64,000 nucleotides of DNA from [Clostridium] aerotolerans DSM 5434 (GCF_000687555.1 NZ_JHWJ01000013.1:98495-162494), one strand, 5' to 3'. Shown: positions 18,862-27,534, numbered from the stretch's first letter. The notes: generated by a model from the letters alone, not told the origin. Translations and numbers: made by a program.

Positions 18862-18961
18862 TTAACCATCTCCATTTCTTGAAATTTACATAATATCTGT
18901 TAGTTTCATTATAACTGGAAAATGGGTTTTTATTCATATTTTACCTGTATTGCCCGTAAAA

Positions 18962-19336
18962 TTAAGGGATTCTGTCTAACATCATCTGCATATGCTGTCC
19001 CAGGGAACAAAGTTTTTTCGTGGTGTCTCCAATGGTCAAGTAATAAAAGTTTGCAGTTCCTTCCTGTCTGATATCGATAAGACCGGCCTCTTTTAAGATT
19101 TTTAAATGATGGGAGACTGCCGGACGGGAAAGGTTTGTTTTCTCTGTGATATCCTTTACATTCATGCCCACCGTTCCGGGGAGGGGGCCATCGGAAGCTG
19201 AGACATCATTTCCCATGCTGTCATAAAGACCATTACGGGCAAGTGCCTCTACAATGGTCAGTCTTACTTCATCTCCAAGGGCGATGAAAATGGGCATACA
19301 GTCCTTAAAAAGCAAATGAAAGTCCTGCCCTTCCAT
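18962..19336 (-). CDS. ArsR family winged-helix repressor
   Basis: This 124-residue protein starts at the ATG at 19336, with AAAGGAGG eight bases before it; the upstream in-frame extension is not supported. The winged helix is clear: ALGDEVRLTIVEAL, then TEKTNLSRPAVSHHLKILKEAGLIDIRQEG and the wing ANFYYLTIG. There is a non-conserved glycine/serine insertion between helices (about residues 38-55). No CxC metal motif is seen, so it may sense something other than arsenic. It is divergent from the Tad locus and may regulate itself or that locus. Confidence 0.88.
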   Translation of the reverse strand: MEGQDFHLLFKDCMPIFIALGDEVRLTIVEALARNGLYDSMGNDVSASDGPLPGTVGMNVKDITEKTNLSRPAVSHHLKILKEAGLIDIRQEGTANFYYLTIGDTTKKLCSLGQHMQMMLDRIP

Positions 19337-19376
19337 GAGGGTTTCCTCCTTTGGTTTAAAAAAATAAACTAATAAT

Positions 19377-19405
19377 ATCTTACCATTCAGGGAGTGAAAC
19401 GTCAA
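19377..19405 (-). promoter_or_regulatory. Promoter of the arsR-type gene with downstream inverted repeat
   Basis: On the minus strand, TTGACG (19405-19400) and TAAGAT (19382-19377) are 17 bases apart. Between the -10 box and the ribosome site lies TTAGTTTA-N7-TAAACCAA, an inverted repeat with one G:T, a plausible operator. Confidence 0.65.
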
Positions 19406-19509
19406 TGCTTTGAGGCTGAAAAATTGGTTAATTTGCCTTGAAATACGGGAAAAGATTGATAAAATTGATAAATATATAATAATACACTTAAAATACCTCG
19501 GACACTGAG

Positions 19510-19607
19510 CCATAAGGAGTGTCTTATGGTTTTCTGAAAAAAAGAGTTGACATTTAATCTCACCTTGTGCATAATGGAATTATATTCCAGTATACGTTCT
19601 GTATACT
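19510..19607 (+). promoter_or_regulatory. Tad-operon promoter flanked by three inverted repeats
   Basis: TTGACA (19547-19552) and CATAAT (19570-19575) are 17 bases apart and point to the Tad genes. Upstream lies CCATAAG-N6-CTTATGG (19510-19529). Just downstream, over the expected start of transcription, are GGAAT-TAT-ATTCC (19576-19588) and AGTATAC-N5-GTATACT (19589-19607). All three are perfect. The layout suggests control by dedicated dimeric regulators. The remaining ~100 bases to the first gene show no further clear signal. Confidence 0.6.
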
Positions 19608-19710
19608 TCATTTCAATTTTAATGAATGGTGTAGTTTATTTCATCATCAAAAGCTGATTATCCAGCATATTTTCCAACGTTAAGATTTTAAGCAGGTAAG
19701 GGGGTAGTGT

Positions 19711-20241
19711 ATTATTGGGCATTTTATATTGCTGCTTCATTTAGGGGCAGGGGCTTATTTTGATGTCCGGGAACACAGGATTCCTAATTGGTGGGTGATA
19801 CTCGGTATAGGAAACGGGCTGATTCTTACCGGGCTTGAAGCTGGGCAGTTATCCAGTCCCGGCAGCTTTTTAAAGGAGCCTGCATTTTTTCTTTTCCGGA
19901 TGCTTTTAGTAACAGCGGTGTTCTTTGTATTATTTCTTTTCCGTATGATTGGTGCAGGAGATATTAAGATGGCAGCTCTCATCTGCGGATATCTTGGCCT
20001 TTCGGCTGGTGCATCGGCAATTTTTTATGGTTTTCTTATTGGGGCATTCTGGTCCCTGATCAAATTAATGGGAAGCGGCGGCTTTATATCCCGTTTTTCC
20101 TATCTTCTAACCTATATCAGGTATGTAATCCAAACAGGTAAAATAACTGCTTACTACCACCCGGAACGGGATGGGTATGATATGGTCATTCCTTTTGGCC
20201 TGTGTCTTTTTCTGGGGACCCTTCTCACCCTGGTGTGGTAG
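19711..20241 (+). CDS. A24 prepilin peptidase (TadV/CpaA-like), first copy
   Basis: This membrane aspartyl peptidase cleaves and methylates type IVb prepilins. The first catalytic Asp is in GAYFDVREHRIPN and the second in the GxGD motif MIGAGDIKMAAL. Four to six hydrophobic helices follow. The reading frame is open from a stop at 19705. A TTG at 19729 has no ribosome site, whereas ATT at 19711 is six bases after TAAGGGGG and would give a better first helix, so a rare ATT start is possible. It is the first gene of the Tad locus; the downstream CpaE-like gene starts 22 bases after its stop. Confidence 0.82.
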   Translation: MIGHFILLLHLGAGAYFDVREHRIPNWWVILGIGNGLILTGLEAGQLSSPGSFLKEPAFFLFRMLLVTAVFFVLFLFRMIGAGDIKMAALICGYLGLSAGASAIFYGFLIGAFWSLIKLMGSGGFISRFSYLLTYIRYVIQTGKITAYYHPERDGYDMVIPFGLCLFLGTLLTLVW

Positions 20242-20263
20242 CAGTCACAAAGGAGGAGTTTAT

Positions 20264-21265
20264 TTGGCAGAGCGTATTTTAGCAGTATATGATGAGGATT
20301 TTTTTTATGCGGAGCGGCTTGCAGATTTTATCAACGAGAGGAAACAGGCTCCCTTTAAAGCCCTTGCCTTTACCGCGTTAGAAAGGCTTATGAGCTATGG
20401 AAAGGACCATGAGATTGATCTGTTGTTAATACAGTCAGACATTCCCAAGGAGGAAATTAAAGGCCTTTCGGCAGGGCAGGTATTTTACCTGTGTGGCGGA
20501 GAGAATGGGCCTATTGATGAATCATCAAAGGGGATTTATAAATATCAGGCGGCAGACAGCATTATGCGGGATGTGATGGAAGCCTATTTAACCAGTGATG
20601 AAGAGGCCGGAGGCAGAGTCATATCAAGGACCGGAAGGGTAATAGGAATCTATTCTCCCATTAACCGGTGCTTAAAAACTTCCTTTTCCCTGACCATGGG
20701 CCAGCTTTTATCCAGAGATTTAAAGGTCCTTTATTTAAACTTTGAGGACTGCTCCGGCCTTGGAACGCTGATTGGTGAGGAGTTTAAGGGAGGCTTATCC
20801 GATTTATTTTACTATTACAGCCAGGAAAAATACAGCTGGGTCAGACTGGGCTCTCTTGTTTATACCTGGGGAGAACTGGATTATGTGGCACCTGTCCGGT
20901 ATCCGGAGGATTTAAACCAGATAGGGGCAGGGGAAGCAGCGGACCTGGTCAGGAGAATTGCAAGAGAAAGTCCCTATGAGACCATAATCCTGGATCTGGG
21001 CCAGTTTGGTAAAAAAGCGGCTGAGATACTGGAGGCCTGCGATGTCATTTATATGCCGGTTAAGGATGACTGCGTTTCAGCCGCTAAGATAGAAGAGTTT
21101 GAGGATTATCTTTCTGTCTCCGGCCACGATGCCGTTACAAAAAGAATTGAGAAAATCAAGCTTCCCTATCACTGCAGCTTTGGACGAAGGGATTCTTACT
21201 TAGAACAGCTTCTTTGGAGTGAGCTGGGAGATTATACAAGGCAGCTGTTAAGGAAGCAGCCGTAA
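20264..21265 (+). CDS. CpaE-like Tad pilus assembly protein with degenerate P-loop
   Basis: The protein is 333 residues from a TTG at 20264 placed by AAAGGAGGAG. The first ~100 residues resemble a receiver-like domain (ILAVYDEDFFYAERLADFI). The second half resembles a MinD/ParA-type ATPase (TMGQLLSRDLKVLYLNFEDCSGLG, YETIILDLGQ, CDVIYMPVKDD). The P-loop position reads YSPINRCLKTSFSL: only the terminal K-T/S survives of KGGxGKTT, so ATP binding may be lost or altered. CpaE proteins localise the Tad apparatus, and its place directly before cpaF supports that. Confidence 0.8.
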   Translation: MAERILAVYDEDFFYAERLADFINERKQAPFKALAFTALERLMSYGKDHEIDLLLIQSDIPKEEIKGLSAGQVFYLCGGENGPIDESSKGIYKYQAADSIMRDVMEAYLTSDEEAGGRVISRTGRVIGIYSPINRCLKTSFSLTMGQLLSRDLKVLYLNFEDCSGLGTLIGEEFKGGLSDLFYYYSQEKYSWVRLGSLVYTWGELDYVAPVRYPEDLNQIGAGEAADLVRRIARESPYETIILDLGQFGKKAAEILEACDVIYMPVKDDCVSAAKIEEFEDYLSVSGHDAVTKRIEKIKLPYHCSFGRRDSYLEQLLWSELGDYTRQLLRKQP

Positions 21266-21276
21266 GGGAGGGAAAC

Positions 21277-22512
21277 ATGGAAGAAGAGATGCGAAAGAGG
21301 ATGCGGGAGGAGATTGTAAGAGAGCTGAATGAACAGCAGCAGATTATGGATGAAGAGCTGTATGCCATCATAGACCGAAAGATTCTTGAATATGGACAGG
21401 AGCATTTTCTGCCATTAAAGGAGAAGGTGGAGCTTCGGTGCAGGCTTTTTGATTCCTTCCGCCGCTTAGGAGCTCTTCAGGAGCTTGTTGATGACCATCA
21501 TATCACAGAGATTATGGTCAATGGAGCCGACCGGGTCTTTGTAGAGAGGAATGGCTCCATGGAGCTGTGGGGAAGGACCTTTGACAGTCAGGAACAGCTT
21601 GAGGATACCATTCAGCAGATTGTGAGCCGGGTAAACCGTACGGTGAATGTATCAAGGCCCATAGCCGATGCCAGACTTTCTGACGGCTCCAGGGTTCATG
21701 TTGTGCTTCCGCCCGTAGCCCTTGACGGACCTGCGGTCACCATTCGAAAATTCCCTGAGCCGATCACCATGGAAAAGCTCCTATCTTATGGTTCACTTAC
21801 GAAAGAGGCGGCAGAATTTTTAAAGGCAATCGTGGAAGCCGGGTATAACATCTTTGTCTGCGGTGGGACCAACTCAGGGAAAAGTACATTTCTAAATGCC
21901 CTCTCGTCTTATATTCCAAGGGATGAAAGAATTGTGACCATTGAGGATTCGGCTGAGCTTAAGATTACCCAGATCAAGAATCTGGTCAGGCTTGAGACGA
22001 GAGGGGCAAACGGAGAGGGAGAAGGGGAAATTACCATAGGAGATTTAATTAAAGCTTCCCTTCGTATGAATCCCGACCGGATTATTATTGGGGAGGTCAG
22101 GGGAAAAGAGGCCCTGGATATGATATCAGCTATGAATACCGGGCATGACGGCAGCTTAAGTACGGGACATGGAAACAGTCCCAAAGATATGTTATCAAGG
22201 CTGGAAACCATGGTGCTAATGGGCGCGGATATCCCTCTTCCCGCAGTGAGAAGCCAGATAGCAGCAGCCATCGATATATTAATACATTTGGGGAGATTAC
22301 GAGATAAAAGCAGGCGGGTCCTGTCCATTATGGAGGTAGCAGGTTATGAAAATGGAGAAATCAGGCTTAACCCACTGTACCGGTTTGAAGAGGATTATGA
22401 AAACATGGACGGTAAAAAAGAGGACAACAAAAAAAGGGTCCAGGGAAGGCTTAACAAAGTGGGTGACCTTCAAAACACCGAAAAACTTAAAGCAGCAGGC
22501 GTTGAACTATGA
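21277..22512 (+). CDS. cpaF: CpaF/TadA family secretion ATPase
   Basis: This 411-residue hexameric motor ATPase drives Flp pilus assembly. The N-terminal helical region contains the VNGADRVFVERNG beta segment, then VHVVLPPVALDGPAVTIRKF. Walker A is CGGTNSGKSTF (about 195-205). Next come the Asp box EDSAEL, the Walker B region DRIIIGEVRGKEALDM and the His box GHDGSLSTGHGNS. GGGAGGG precedes the ATG 12 bases after the CpaE-like gene. The last ~50 residues are basic and overlap the start of TadB. Confidence 0.95.
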   Translation: MEEEMRKRMREEIVRELNEQQQIMDEELYAIIDRKILEYGQEHFLPLKEKVELRCRLFDSFRRLGALQELVDDHHITEIMVNGADRVFVERNGSMELWGRTFDSQEQLEDTIQQIVSRVNRTVNVSRPIADARLSDGSRVHVVLPPVALDGPAVTIRKFPEPITMEKLLSYGSLTKEAAEFLKAIVEAGYNIFVCGGTNSGKSTFLNALSSYIPRDERIVTIEDSAELKITQIKNLVRLETRGANGEGEGEITIGDLIKASLRMNPDRIIIGEVRGKEALDMISAMNTGHDGSLSTGHGNSPKDMLSRLETMVLMGADIPLPAVRSQIAAAIDILIHLGRLRDKSRRVLSIMEVAGYENGEIRLNPLYRFEEDYENMDGKKEDNKKRVQGRLNKVGDLQNTEKLKAAGVEL

Positions 22513-23239
22513 CCATTACGTCTTAACATTTGCCCAGTGGTGCATGTATGGCTCACAGGGGCTGGCTCTAGCTGGTGTTTTTGCATATGTCTTTTACCGA
22601 AATGTACTGGTCTTTCTCATTCTGATTCCATTTGGAATTCTTTATCCTCTCTTAAAACGTAAGGAAGAAAAAGAAAAAAGACTGCAGCAGCTTAATGTTG
22701 AATTTAAGGAAGGGATTTTACTATTAGCCTCCTTTTTAAGTGCAGGCTACTCTGTGGAGAATGCCTTTGCCTCTTCTGTGAGAGAGCTGACTCTGCTTTT
22801 TGGTGAGAACGGTCTGATTACCAGGGAGTTTAAGCATATTGAGAATCAGATAAAGATCAACCGCTCCGTGGAACAGGCACTGGCAGAGTTTGCAGCCCGC
22901 AGTGGTCTTGATGATGTGAAGAATTTTGCTGAAGTCTTTGGAGCGGCAAAGCGAAGTGGAGGAGAGCTGGTTTCCATTATCAGCCATACCGCTAACGTTA
23001 TCCGGGACAAGGTATCTGTCCGTCAGGAGATACTTACCATGTCAGCGTCGAAACAGTTTGAGCAGAAGGTCATGAACATGATTCCTTTCTTTATTGTGAT
23101 CTATATTGATATCACGTCACCTGGATTCTTTCATGTGATGTATACCACCTTTATGGGGAGAGCTGTAATGACTGTTTGCATGGTGCTGTATGTGGTTGCA
23201 TTTTTTATTTCAAAGAAGATCATGAGCATTGAAATATAA
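22463..23239 (+). CDS. TadB-like type II secretion F-domain membrane protein
   Basis: It is one of two inner-membrane platform proteins of the Tad machine. Two N-terminal membrane helices (near YGSQGLALAGVFAYVFY) are followed by a cytoplasmic T2SSF domain (EGILLLASFLSAGYSVENAF, EVFGAAKRSGGELVSIISHT) and two more helices at the C-terminus. The frame extends up to 22346 inside cpaF, but an overlap of 166 bases is unlikely. The GTG at 22463 is preferred, with about 50 bases of overlap. The precise start is uncertain (22463 or TTG 22502). Confidence 0.85.
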   Translation: MTFKTPKNLKQQALNYDHYVLTFAQWCMYGSQGLALAGVFAYVFYRNVLVFLILIPFGILYPLLKRKEEKEKRLQQLNVEFKEGILLLASFLSAGYSVENAFASSVRELTLLFGENGLITREFKHIENQIKINRSVEQALAEFAARSGLDDVKNFAEVFGAAKRSGGELVSIISHTANVIRDKVSVRQEILTMSASKQFEQKVMNMIPFFIVIYIDITSPGFFHVMYTTFMGRAVMTVCMVLYVVAFFISKKIMSIEI

Positions 23240-23248
23240 GGAGAAGCC

Positions 23249-24505
23249 ATGTTTAAGAATTATTTCAGGAAATGGAATCTTTCCCTTACGAAGCCGCAAA
23301 TAGCATGTGTGGCAGCAGGTGTTTTCCTTTATGCCCTCGTAGAGATTACGTCAGTTATGGGAGGCGGGTCAGATGGCAAAGGGTTAAAACGAGCGGGACC
23401 AGGACGGGGAGAAACTACATACGAAATAGAAGTGTCAGGTCTTTATAAGGAAAATACGGATAAGAAAATACCAGTTAAAATTCCGGTTGGGGAGAGACTC
23501 TATTCTGATGATGAGGCGAATAAACTGTTTGAAACCTTAAAGCCCCAATTGGAAAAGCAAATCTTAGGAGAGAATGAATCTCTTTTAGAAATAAGAAAGA
23601 ATCTGAATTTGAAAAGCAGCTTAGATGATTTTGGTTTTAAGATTCGCTGGGAAACAGACAATCCGGATTTAGTAAGTTCTCTTGGAAAAGTAGATAACCA
23701 AAAGGCGGCTGCGTCAGGTGAAGCTGTCATTCTGAAGGCACGCTTGACCGATGGAAGCCATGAACATACATATTCCTTTCCTATAATGGTATATCCCCCT
23801 GCCAGCTCCTTAAAGGAGAAGACCGGGGATGAATTCTTAACCTGGGCTTTAGAGGAAGACCAAAAGCAGCAGACCAAGGATTACCTTCAACTGCCCGATG
23901 AGTATGAGGGCCAGCTTCTTACTTATACCTTTCAAAAGGACAACAGCCATCGTCTCTTTCCGTTTCTGGGATTATTTATGGCCCTGCTCCTTTATTTGAA
24001 GGTGAATACAGATAAGCAGCAACTGGCAAAAAAGAGGGAGCAACAGCTGCTTCTTGACTATTCAGAGGTAGTTTCAAAGCTGGTGGTATACATTGGTGCT
24101 GGTATTACAGTTAGAGGTTCCTGGGAACGCATTGTAGCAGGCTATGATGCTGGTGTCAGGGAAGGGAAAAGAAGCGTCAGACCTGTTTATGAGGAGATGA
24201 TGAAAACAGCTTCCCAGCTTGGCAGCGGAGTTTCGGAGAGCAAAGCGTTTGGAGAATTTGGCAGGCGCTGCGGACTTCAGTCATACTTAAAGCTTTCTGC
24301 ACTCTTGGAACAAAGTCAAAAAAACGGCAGTAAACAGCTGCGCCAGTCACTGGAGCTGGAGATGATTTCTGCATTCGAGCAAAGAAAAAATCTGGCGAAA
24401 CGGTTGGGAGAGGAAGCTGGAACGAAGCTTTTAATTCCCCTATTTCTCATGCTGGCGGTAGTAATGGCTGTCATTGTTGTTCCGGCGTTTCTGTCATTCT
24501 TTTGA
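23249..24505 (+). CDS. TadC-like T2SSF protein with an inserted Ig-like extracytoplasmic domain
   Basis: This second platform protein has 418 residues. Helix 1 (about 15-37) is followed by about 195 residues outside the membrane, then helix 2 (about 235-251), a T2SSF domain (LDYSEVVSKLVVYIGAGITVRGSW; MKTASQLGSGVSESKAFGEFG) and a final helix. The outer part contains RWETDNPDLVSSLGKV and ILKARLTDGSHEHTYSFPIMV (about 133-181). This pattern resembles bacterial atypical Ig-like domains found in cell-surface proteins of Bacillota. Canonical TadC proteins lack it. It follows tadB by 9 bases. Confidence 0.85.
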   Translation: MFKNYFRKWNLSLTKPQIACVAAGVFLYALVEITSVMGGGSDGKGLKRAGPGRGETTYEIEVSGLYKENTDKKIPVKIPVGERLYSDDEANKLFETLKPQLEKQILGENESLLEIRKNLNLKSSLDDFGFKIRWETDNPDLVSSLGKVDNQKAAASGEAVILKARLTDGSHEHTYSFPIMVYPPASSLKEKTGDEFLTWALEEDQKQQTKDYLQLPDEYEGQLLTYTFQKDNSHRLFPFLGLFMALLLYLKVNTDKQQLAKKREQQLLLDYSEVVSKLVVYIGAGITVRGSWERIVAGYDAGVREGKRSVRPVYEEMMKTASQLGSGVSESKAFGEFGRRCGLQSYLKLSALLEQSQKNGSKQLRQSLELEMISAFEQRKNLAKRLGEEAGTKLLIPLFLMLAVVMAVIVVPAFLSFF

Positions 24506-24519
24506 AAGGAGGTGAGAAG

Positions 24520-24705
24520 ATGATAGCATTTATGAAATCCCAGGTCATGGAGTTTATGAAAGAAGAAGACGGTGTTGGCGTTATTGAAATCGTACTGATT
24601 CTTGTAGTATTAATTGGTCTTGTAATTATTTTTAAAGACGCTATTAATGAGGTTCTTGAAGATACATTAAATCAAATCAAGGCTCAGTCAGGAAATGTAT
24701 ACTAA
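24520..24705 (+). CDS. flp: Flp-type (type IVb) pilin
   Basis: This 61-residue prepilin starts at the ATG at 24520, after AAAGGAGGTGA. It has a charged leader ending EEDG, then VGVIEIVLILVVLIGLVIIF with Glu at +5 after the glycine, the signature for A24 processing. The mature form is a single hydrophobic helix with a short polar tail (IKAQSGNVY). It is the probable main pilus subunit. Its stop overlaps the next start (TAATG). Confidence 0.93.
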   Translation: MIAFMKSQVMEFMKEEDGVGVIEIVLILVVLIGLVIIFKDAINEVLEDTLNQIKAQSGNVY

Positions 24706-26591
24706 TGAAGAAAAGAGGACAAATCACAGTGTTCTTAAGCCTGGCTCTATTGTGCATCTTCAGCCTTATGTGCGGACTAATCGAGTCCGCACGTATGGCT
24801 GGGGCAAGATGCTATTTAAAGCTTGCAGCAGATTCTGCCATGGATTCCGTATTCAGTGAATATCACAGGGAGGCATGGGATCAATACCGTCTGTTTCTAC
24901 TTGAAGCAAAGGATGAAAAGGAGATAAAAGATTCCTGGAATCAATTTATGGAACCGTACATGGAAAGCTCTGGCTGGTATGGTATGGCCATGGAATCAGC
25001 GGAGGTCTCTGACCGAGTGTTGATTACGGACGATGGCGGCTCCCATCTGGACCAGGAGATACTTGATTACATGAAGTATGGAATCATAAAGGATATGCCT
25101 GATGGAGACGGTGCAGCGGATTTGCTGAAAAGTTTAAAAGAGGCATCTTCCGTTGAAAACCTGTCTCAGTCTTATGCCGGGCACACAAAGGAGGCTGTGC
25201 GTCTGGAACGGGCGTTAGAAGACATCAATGACTGTTTAAGGGCACAGAAGGATTACTGGGAGACAGCCCAAAGGCAGTTAGGAAATTATAATGGCAGTGG
25301 TTTTCAAGAGACTGCCCGGAAACTAAAAAGGGAGATGGATCGGATTCCAGCCCTGGTCACCACTTATGGAAAGCGGGCAGACCAATTAAAAAAGAATCTG
25401 GATGAAACAAAACGCAAAAATGAATCCCTATCAAAGAATATCAGTCCAGAGATGCAAAAAGCCATGGCAGAGGAAGCAAATAGCTATGATACTTATGTAA
25501 ACCAGGACGGACCTAGAAGAAAACAGGTGGAAGCACTTCCGGAACATATAGATATTCAAAAGACCATAATCCAGCAGGCTATGGAAAGAGCCGAAGAAGT
25601 AGAAGATATTATTGATAATTGGGTGTATGACGATGAGGAAGATTCCGGACCGGATTTAAGTGAACTGTGGGGATCTGTAGAGGATATCTGGAATCGGATT
25701 CAAATATCGGTGCTATCCTACTCCACTGGCGTAAAGGACCCGGAAAAACAGAAAATATTAGAGCAAATAGAAGGATTTGCGGAACAGGGATTATTAAACC
25801 TTGTGCTTCCAGAAGGCAGTCAGGTATCCAAGGGGATGGTAAACAATAGCTCCTTTCCTTCTGCTTCTATGAGTGACGGGGATGGCGCTTCCATAAATCT
25901 TCTGGAACGTCTTGTTTTTGAAGAGTATTGCAGCAGGTTTCTGACAAATTTCTGTTCGGAAGAAGAAAAAGAGTTTAAGTATGAGATGGAATATCTCATA
26001 TCCGGAAAAACACATGATGAAGATAACTTAAAAAGGGTAGTCACAGAACTGGTAGCTATTCGGGAAGGCATGAACTTAATCCATATCCTTTCAGACAGCG
26101 AGAAAAGGCAGGAAGCCAATGCATTAGCCAGTGTGATCACCGGCGTCACTGGCCTCGCTCCTCTTACTGGAGTAATCGCATTTTTTATCATGACAGTATG
26201 GGCATTGGGTGAGGCAATCGTAGATGTTCAGATGCTGCTGGAAGGAAAAAAGACCGCTTTTATAAAATCAAGGGAAACCTGGAATTTAACGTTATCCAAT
26301 TTATTGGAGTTAGGTAAAACGGGAAAATCTTCTGGTGGTAAGGCAGGAGATAAGGGAATCGACTACACAGGATACTTAAAGCTTTTGATGTTTCTTTCCG
26401 ATCAGAAGGTGCAAAATTATCGTCTTATGGACATGATACAGTGGAACCTATGTAAAAAGCAAGGAGACTTCCGTATGGAGAACTGCGTCTATCAGGCAGA
26501 GATAAAAGGAAATGTAAAAGCAAAACACCTGTTTTTTGGAGGCAGCAGCCCCTTTTATCCAGTGGATGTCAGAACAGAGAAAGCATATTAA
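24705..26591 (+). CDS. DUF5702 protein of the Tad locus
   Basis: This 628-residue protein begins MKKRGQITVFLSLALL with one membrane segment and then a long extracytoplasmic part. That region is rich in Glu/Lys helices (about 160-320, probable coiled coil), with a second hydrophobic stretch near VTGLAPLTGVIAFFIMTVW. I recognise DUF5702, found in Lachnospiraceae Tad loci, where it occupies the place of TadG-like minor components. The start overlaps the flp stop by one base, so the genes are coupled. Function is unknown; a minor pilus or tip/anchor protein is inference. Confidence 0.8.
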   Translation: MKKRGQITVFLSLALLCIFSLMCGLIESARMAGARCYLKLAADSAMDSVFSEYHREAWDQYRLFLLEAKDEKEIKDSWNQFMEPYMESSGWYGMAMESAEVSDRVLITDDGGSHLDQEILDYMKYGIIKDMPDGDGAADLLKSLKEASSVENLSQSYAGHTKEAVRLERALEDINDCLRAQKDYWETAQRQLGNYNGSGFQETARKLKREMDRIPALVTTYGKRADQLKKNLDETKRKNESLSKNISPEMQKAMAEEANSYDTYVNQDGPRRKQVEALPEHIDIQKTIIQQAMERAEEVEDIIDNWVYDDEEDSGPDLSELWGSVEDIWNRIQISVLSYSTGVKDPEKQKILEQIEGFAEQGLLNLVLPEGSQVSKGMVNNSSFPSASMSDGDGASINLLERLVFEEYCSRFLTNFCSEEEKEFKYEMEYLISGKTHDEDNLKRVVTELVAIREGMNLIHILSDSEKRQEANALASVITGVTGLAPLTGVIAFFIMTVWALGEAIVDVQMLLEGKKTAFIKSRETWNLTLSNLLELGKTGKSSGGKAGDKGIDYTGYLKLLMFLSDQKVQNYRLMDMIQWNLCKKQGDFRMENCVYQAEIKGNVKAKHLFFGGSSPFYPVDVRTEKAY

Positions 26592-26610
26592 AGGAAGGAG
26601 GCAGATGATC

Positions 26611-27534
26611 ATGCCCTTTTTCAGGCGGTCAGCAGGAAAAAAGAATAAAAAAATTGTTACTCTCCAGGTACAAATCCCCGTCTGTAAAGGACGGCCTTCT
26701 GCAAAAAGGGTATTATCATCTGCCTTTCGCTCTAAGCGGGACGGCAGTCTGACGATTGAGGCCGCGATGGCACTTCCTTTATTTGTTTTTTTCATGATTA
26801 TTATGATGATGCCTATGGTCATTATGAATATAAACCGGCAGGTCCAAACAGCCCTTGAAGAGGCTGGGGAAGACTTAAGCCAGTATGCTTATCTCCTTGA
26901 AAGTGGAAAACAGAACGAGCAGGAGACCACCTCAAATACAAAAGGGATTCAAAAAGAGATTCTTGAGAGTCTTGCAGGAGAAGGCGTGCTTTTCTATGTG
27001 AGGAAGAGGGTAGAAGACAAAGCAGATGTAAGTCGCCTGGAAGCAATATCATTTTCCAGATCCTCAGTTCTTAGGGACGAGGAAACCATTGACCTTATTA
27101 TGGATTATCGGGTCAAGCTTCCTTTTTCGGTGTTTGGTCTAAAAAGCGTGCCTATGACAGCCAGGTCCACGCGCAGGGCCTGGATCGGAAAAAAGGGTAT
27201 GGAGGAGGCTGAGGCATTGGAATCTGAAGAAATTGTCTATACGGGAAAGGGAAGTACAAGGTACCACAAGTCAAGAACATGCCACTACTTATATAACAAC
27301 TTAGAACAGGTAGCACGAAGTGAGCTGGGGCAAATGAGAAACTTATCCGGCAGTACCTACAAACCCTGTAGCCGATGCCAGCCCTCTAAGGAGGGGAACA
27401 GCCCTGTCTATGTCATGCCGTCAGGAGAAAAGTATCATGGGGATAAGAACTGTTCTTCTATTATATCCTATGTTTCTGCCGTTCCCATTGAATCTGTGCG
27501 CCATTTGGGAGCGTGCTCATATTGTTCGCAATAG
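26611..27534 (+). CDS. TadE-like pseudopilin with two C-terminal Cys/His metal-binding modules
   Basis: This 307-residue protein starts at the ATG at 26611, nine bases after GGAAGGAGG; an ATG at 26605 is also possible. A basic N-terminus leads to DGSLTIEAAMALPLFVFFM, a prepilin-like G|xxxxE site plus helix. The last ~95 residues hold two similar units: GSTRYHKSRTCHYL...YKPCSRC and GEKYHGDKNCSSI...LGACSYC. Each has YH-x4-C followed by CxxC, the pattern of small zinc-binding domains found at the ends of some nucleases and surface proteins. Such a tail on a pseudopilin is unusual. Confidence 0.82.
   Translation: MPFFRRSAGKKNKKIVTLQVQIPVCKGRPSAKRVLSSAFRSKRDGSLTIEAAMALPLFVFFMIIMMMPMVIMNINRQVQTALEEAGEDLSQYAYLLESGKQNEQETTSNTKGIQKEILESLAGEGVLFYVRKRVEDKADVSRLEAISFSRSSVLRDEETIDLIMDYRVKLPFSVFGLKSVPMTARSTRRAWIGKKGMEEAEALESEEIVYTGKGSTRYHKSRTCHYLYNNLEQVARSELGQMRNLSGSTYKPCSRCQPSKEGNSPVYVMPSGEKYHGDKNCSSIISYVSAVPIESVRHLGACSYCSQ

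Noticed and set aside
19402..19611. Minus-strand 69-codon frame in the arsR/Tad gap
   Set aside because: It runs across the arsR promoter and the Tad promoter/inverted repeats, and no supporting motif is present.
24177..24374. Short minus-strand frame in the tadC region
   Set aside because: Antisense to the T2SSF domain; no independent signals.
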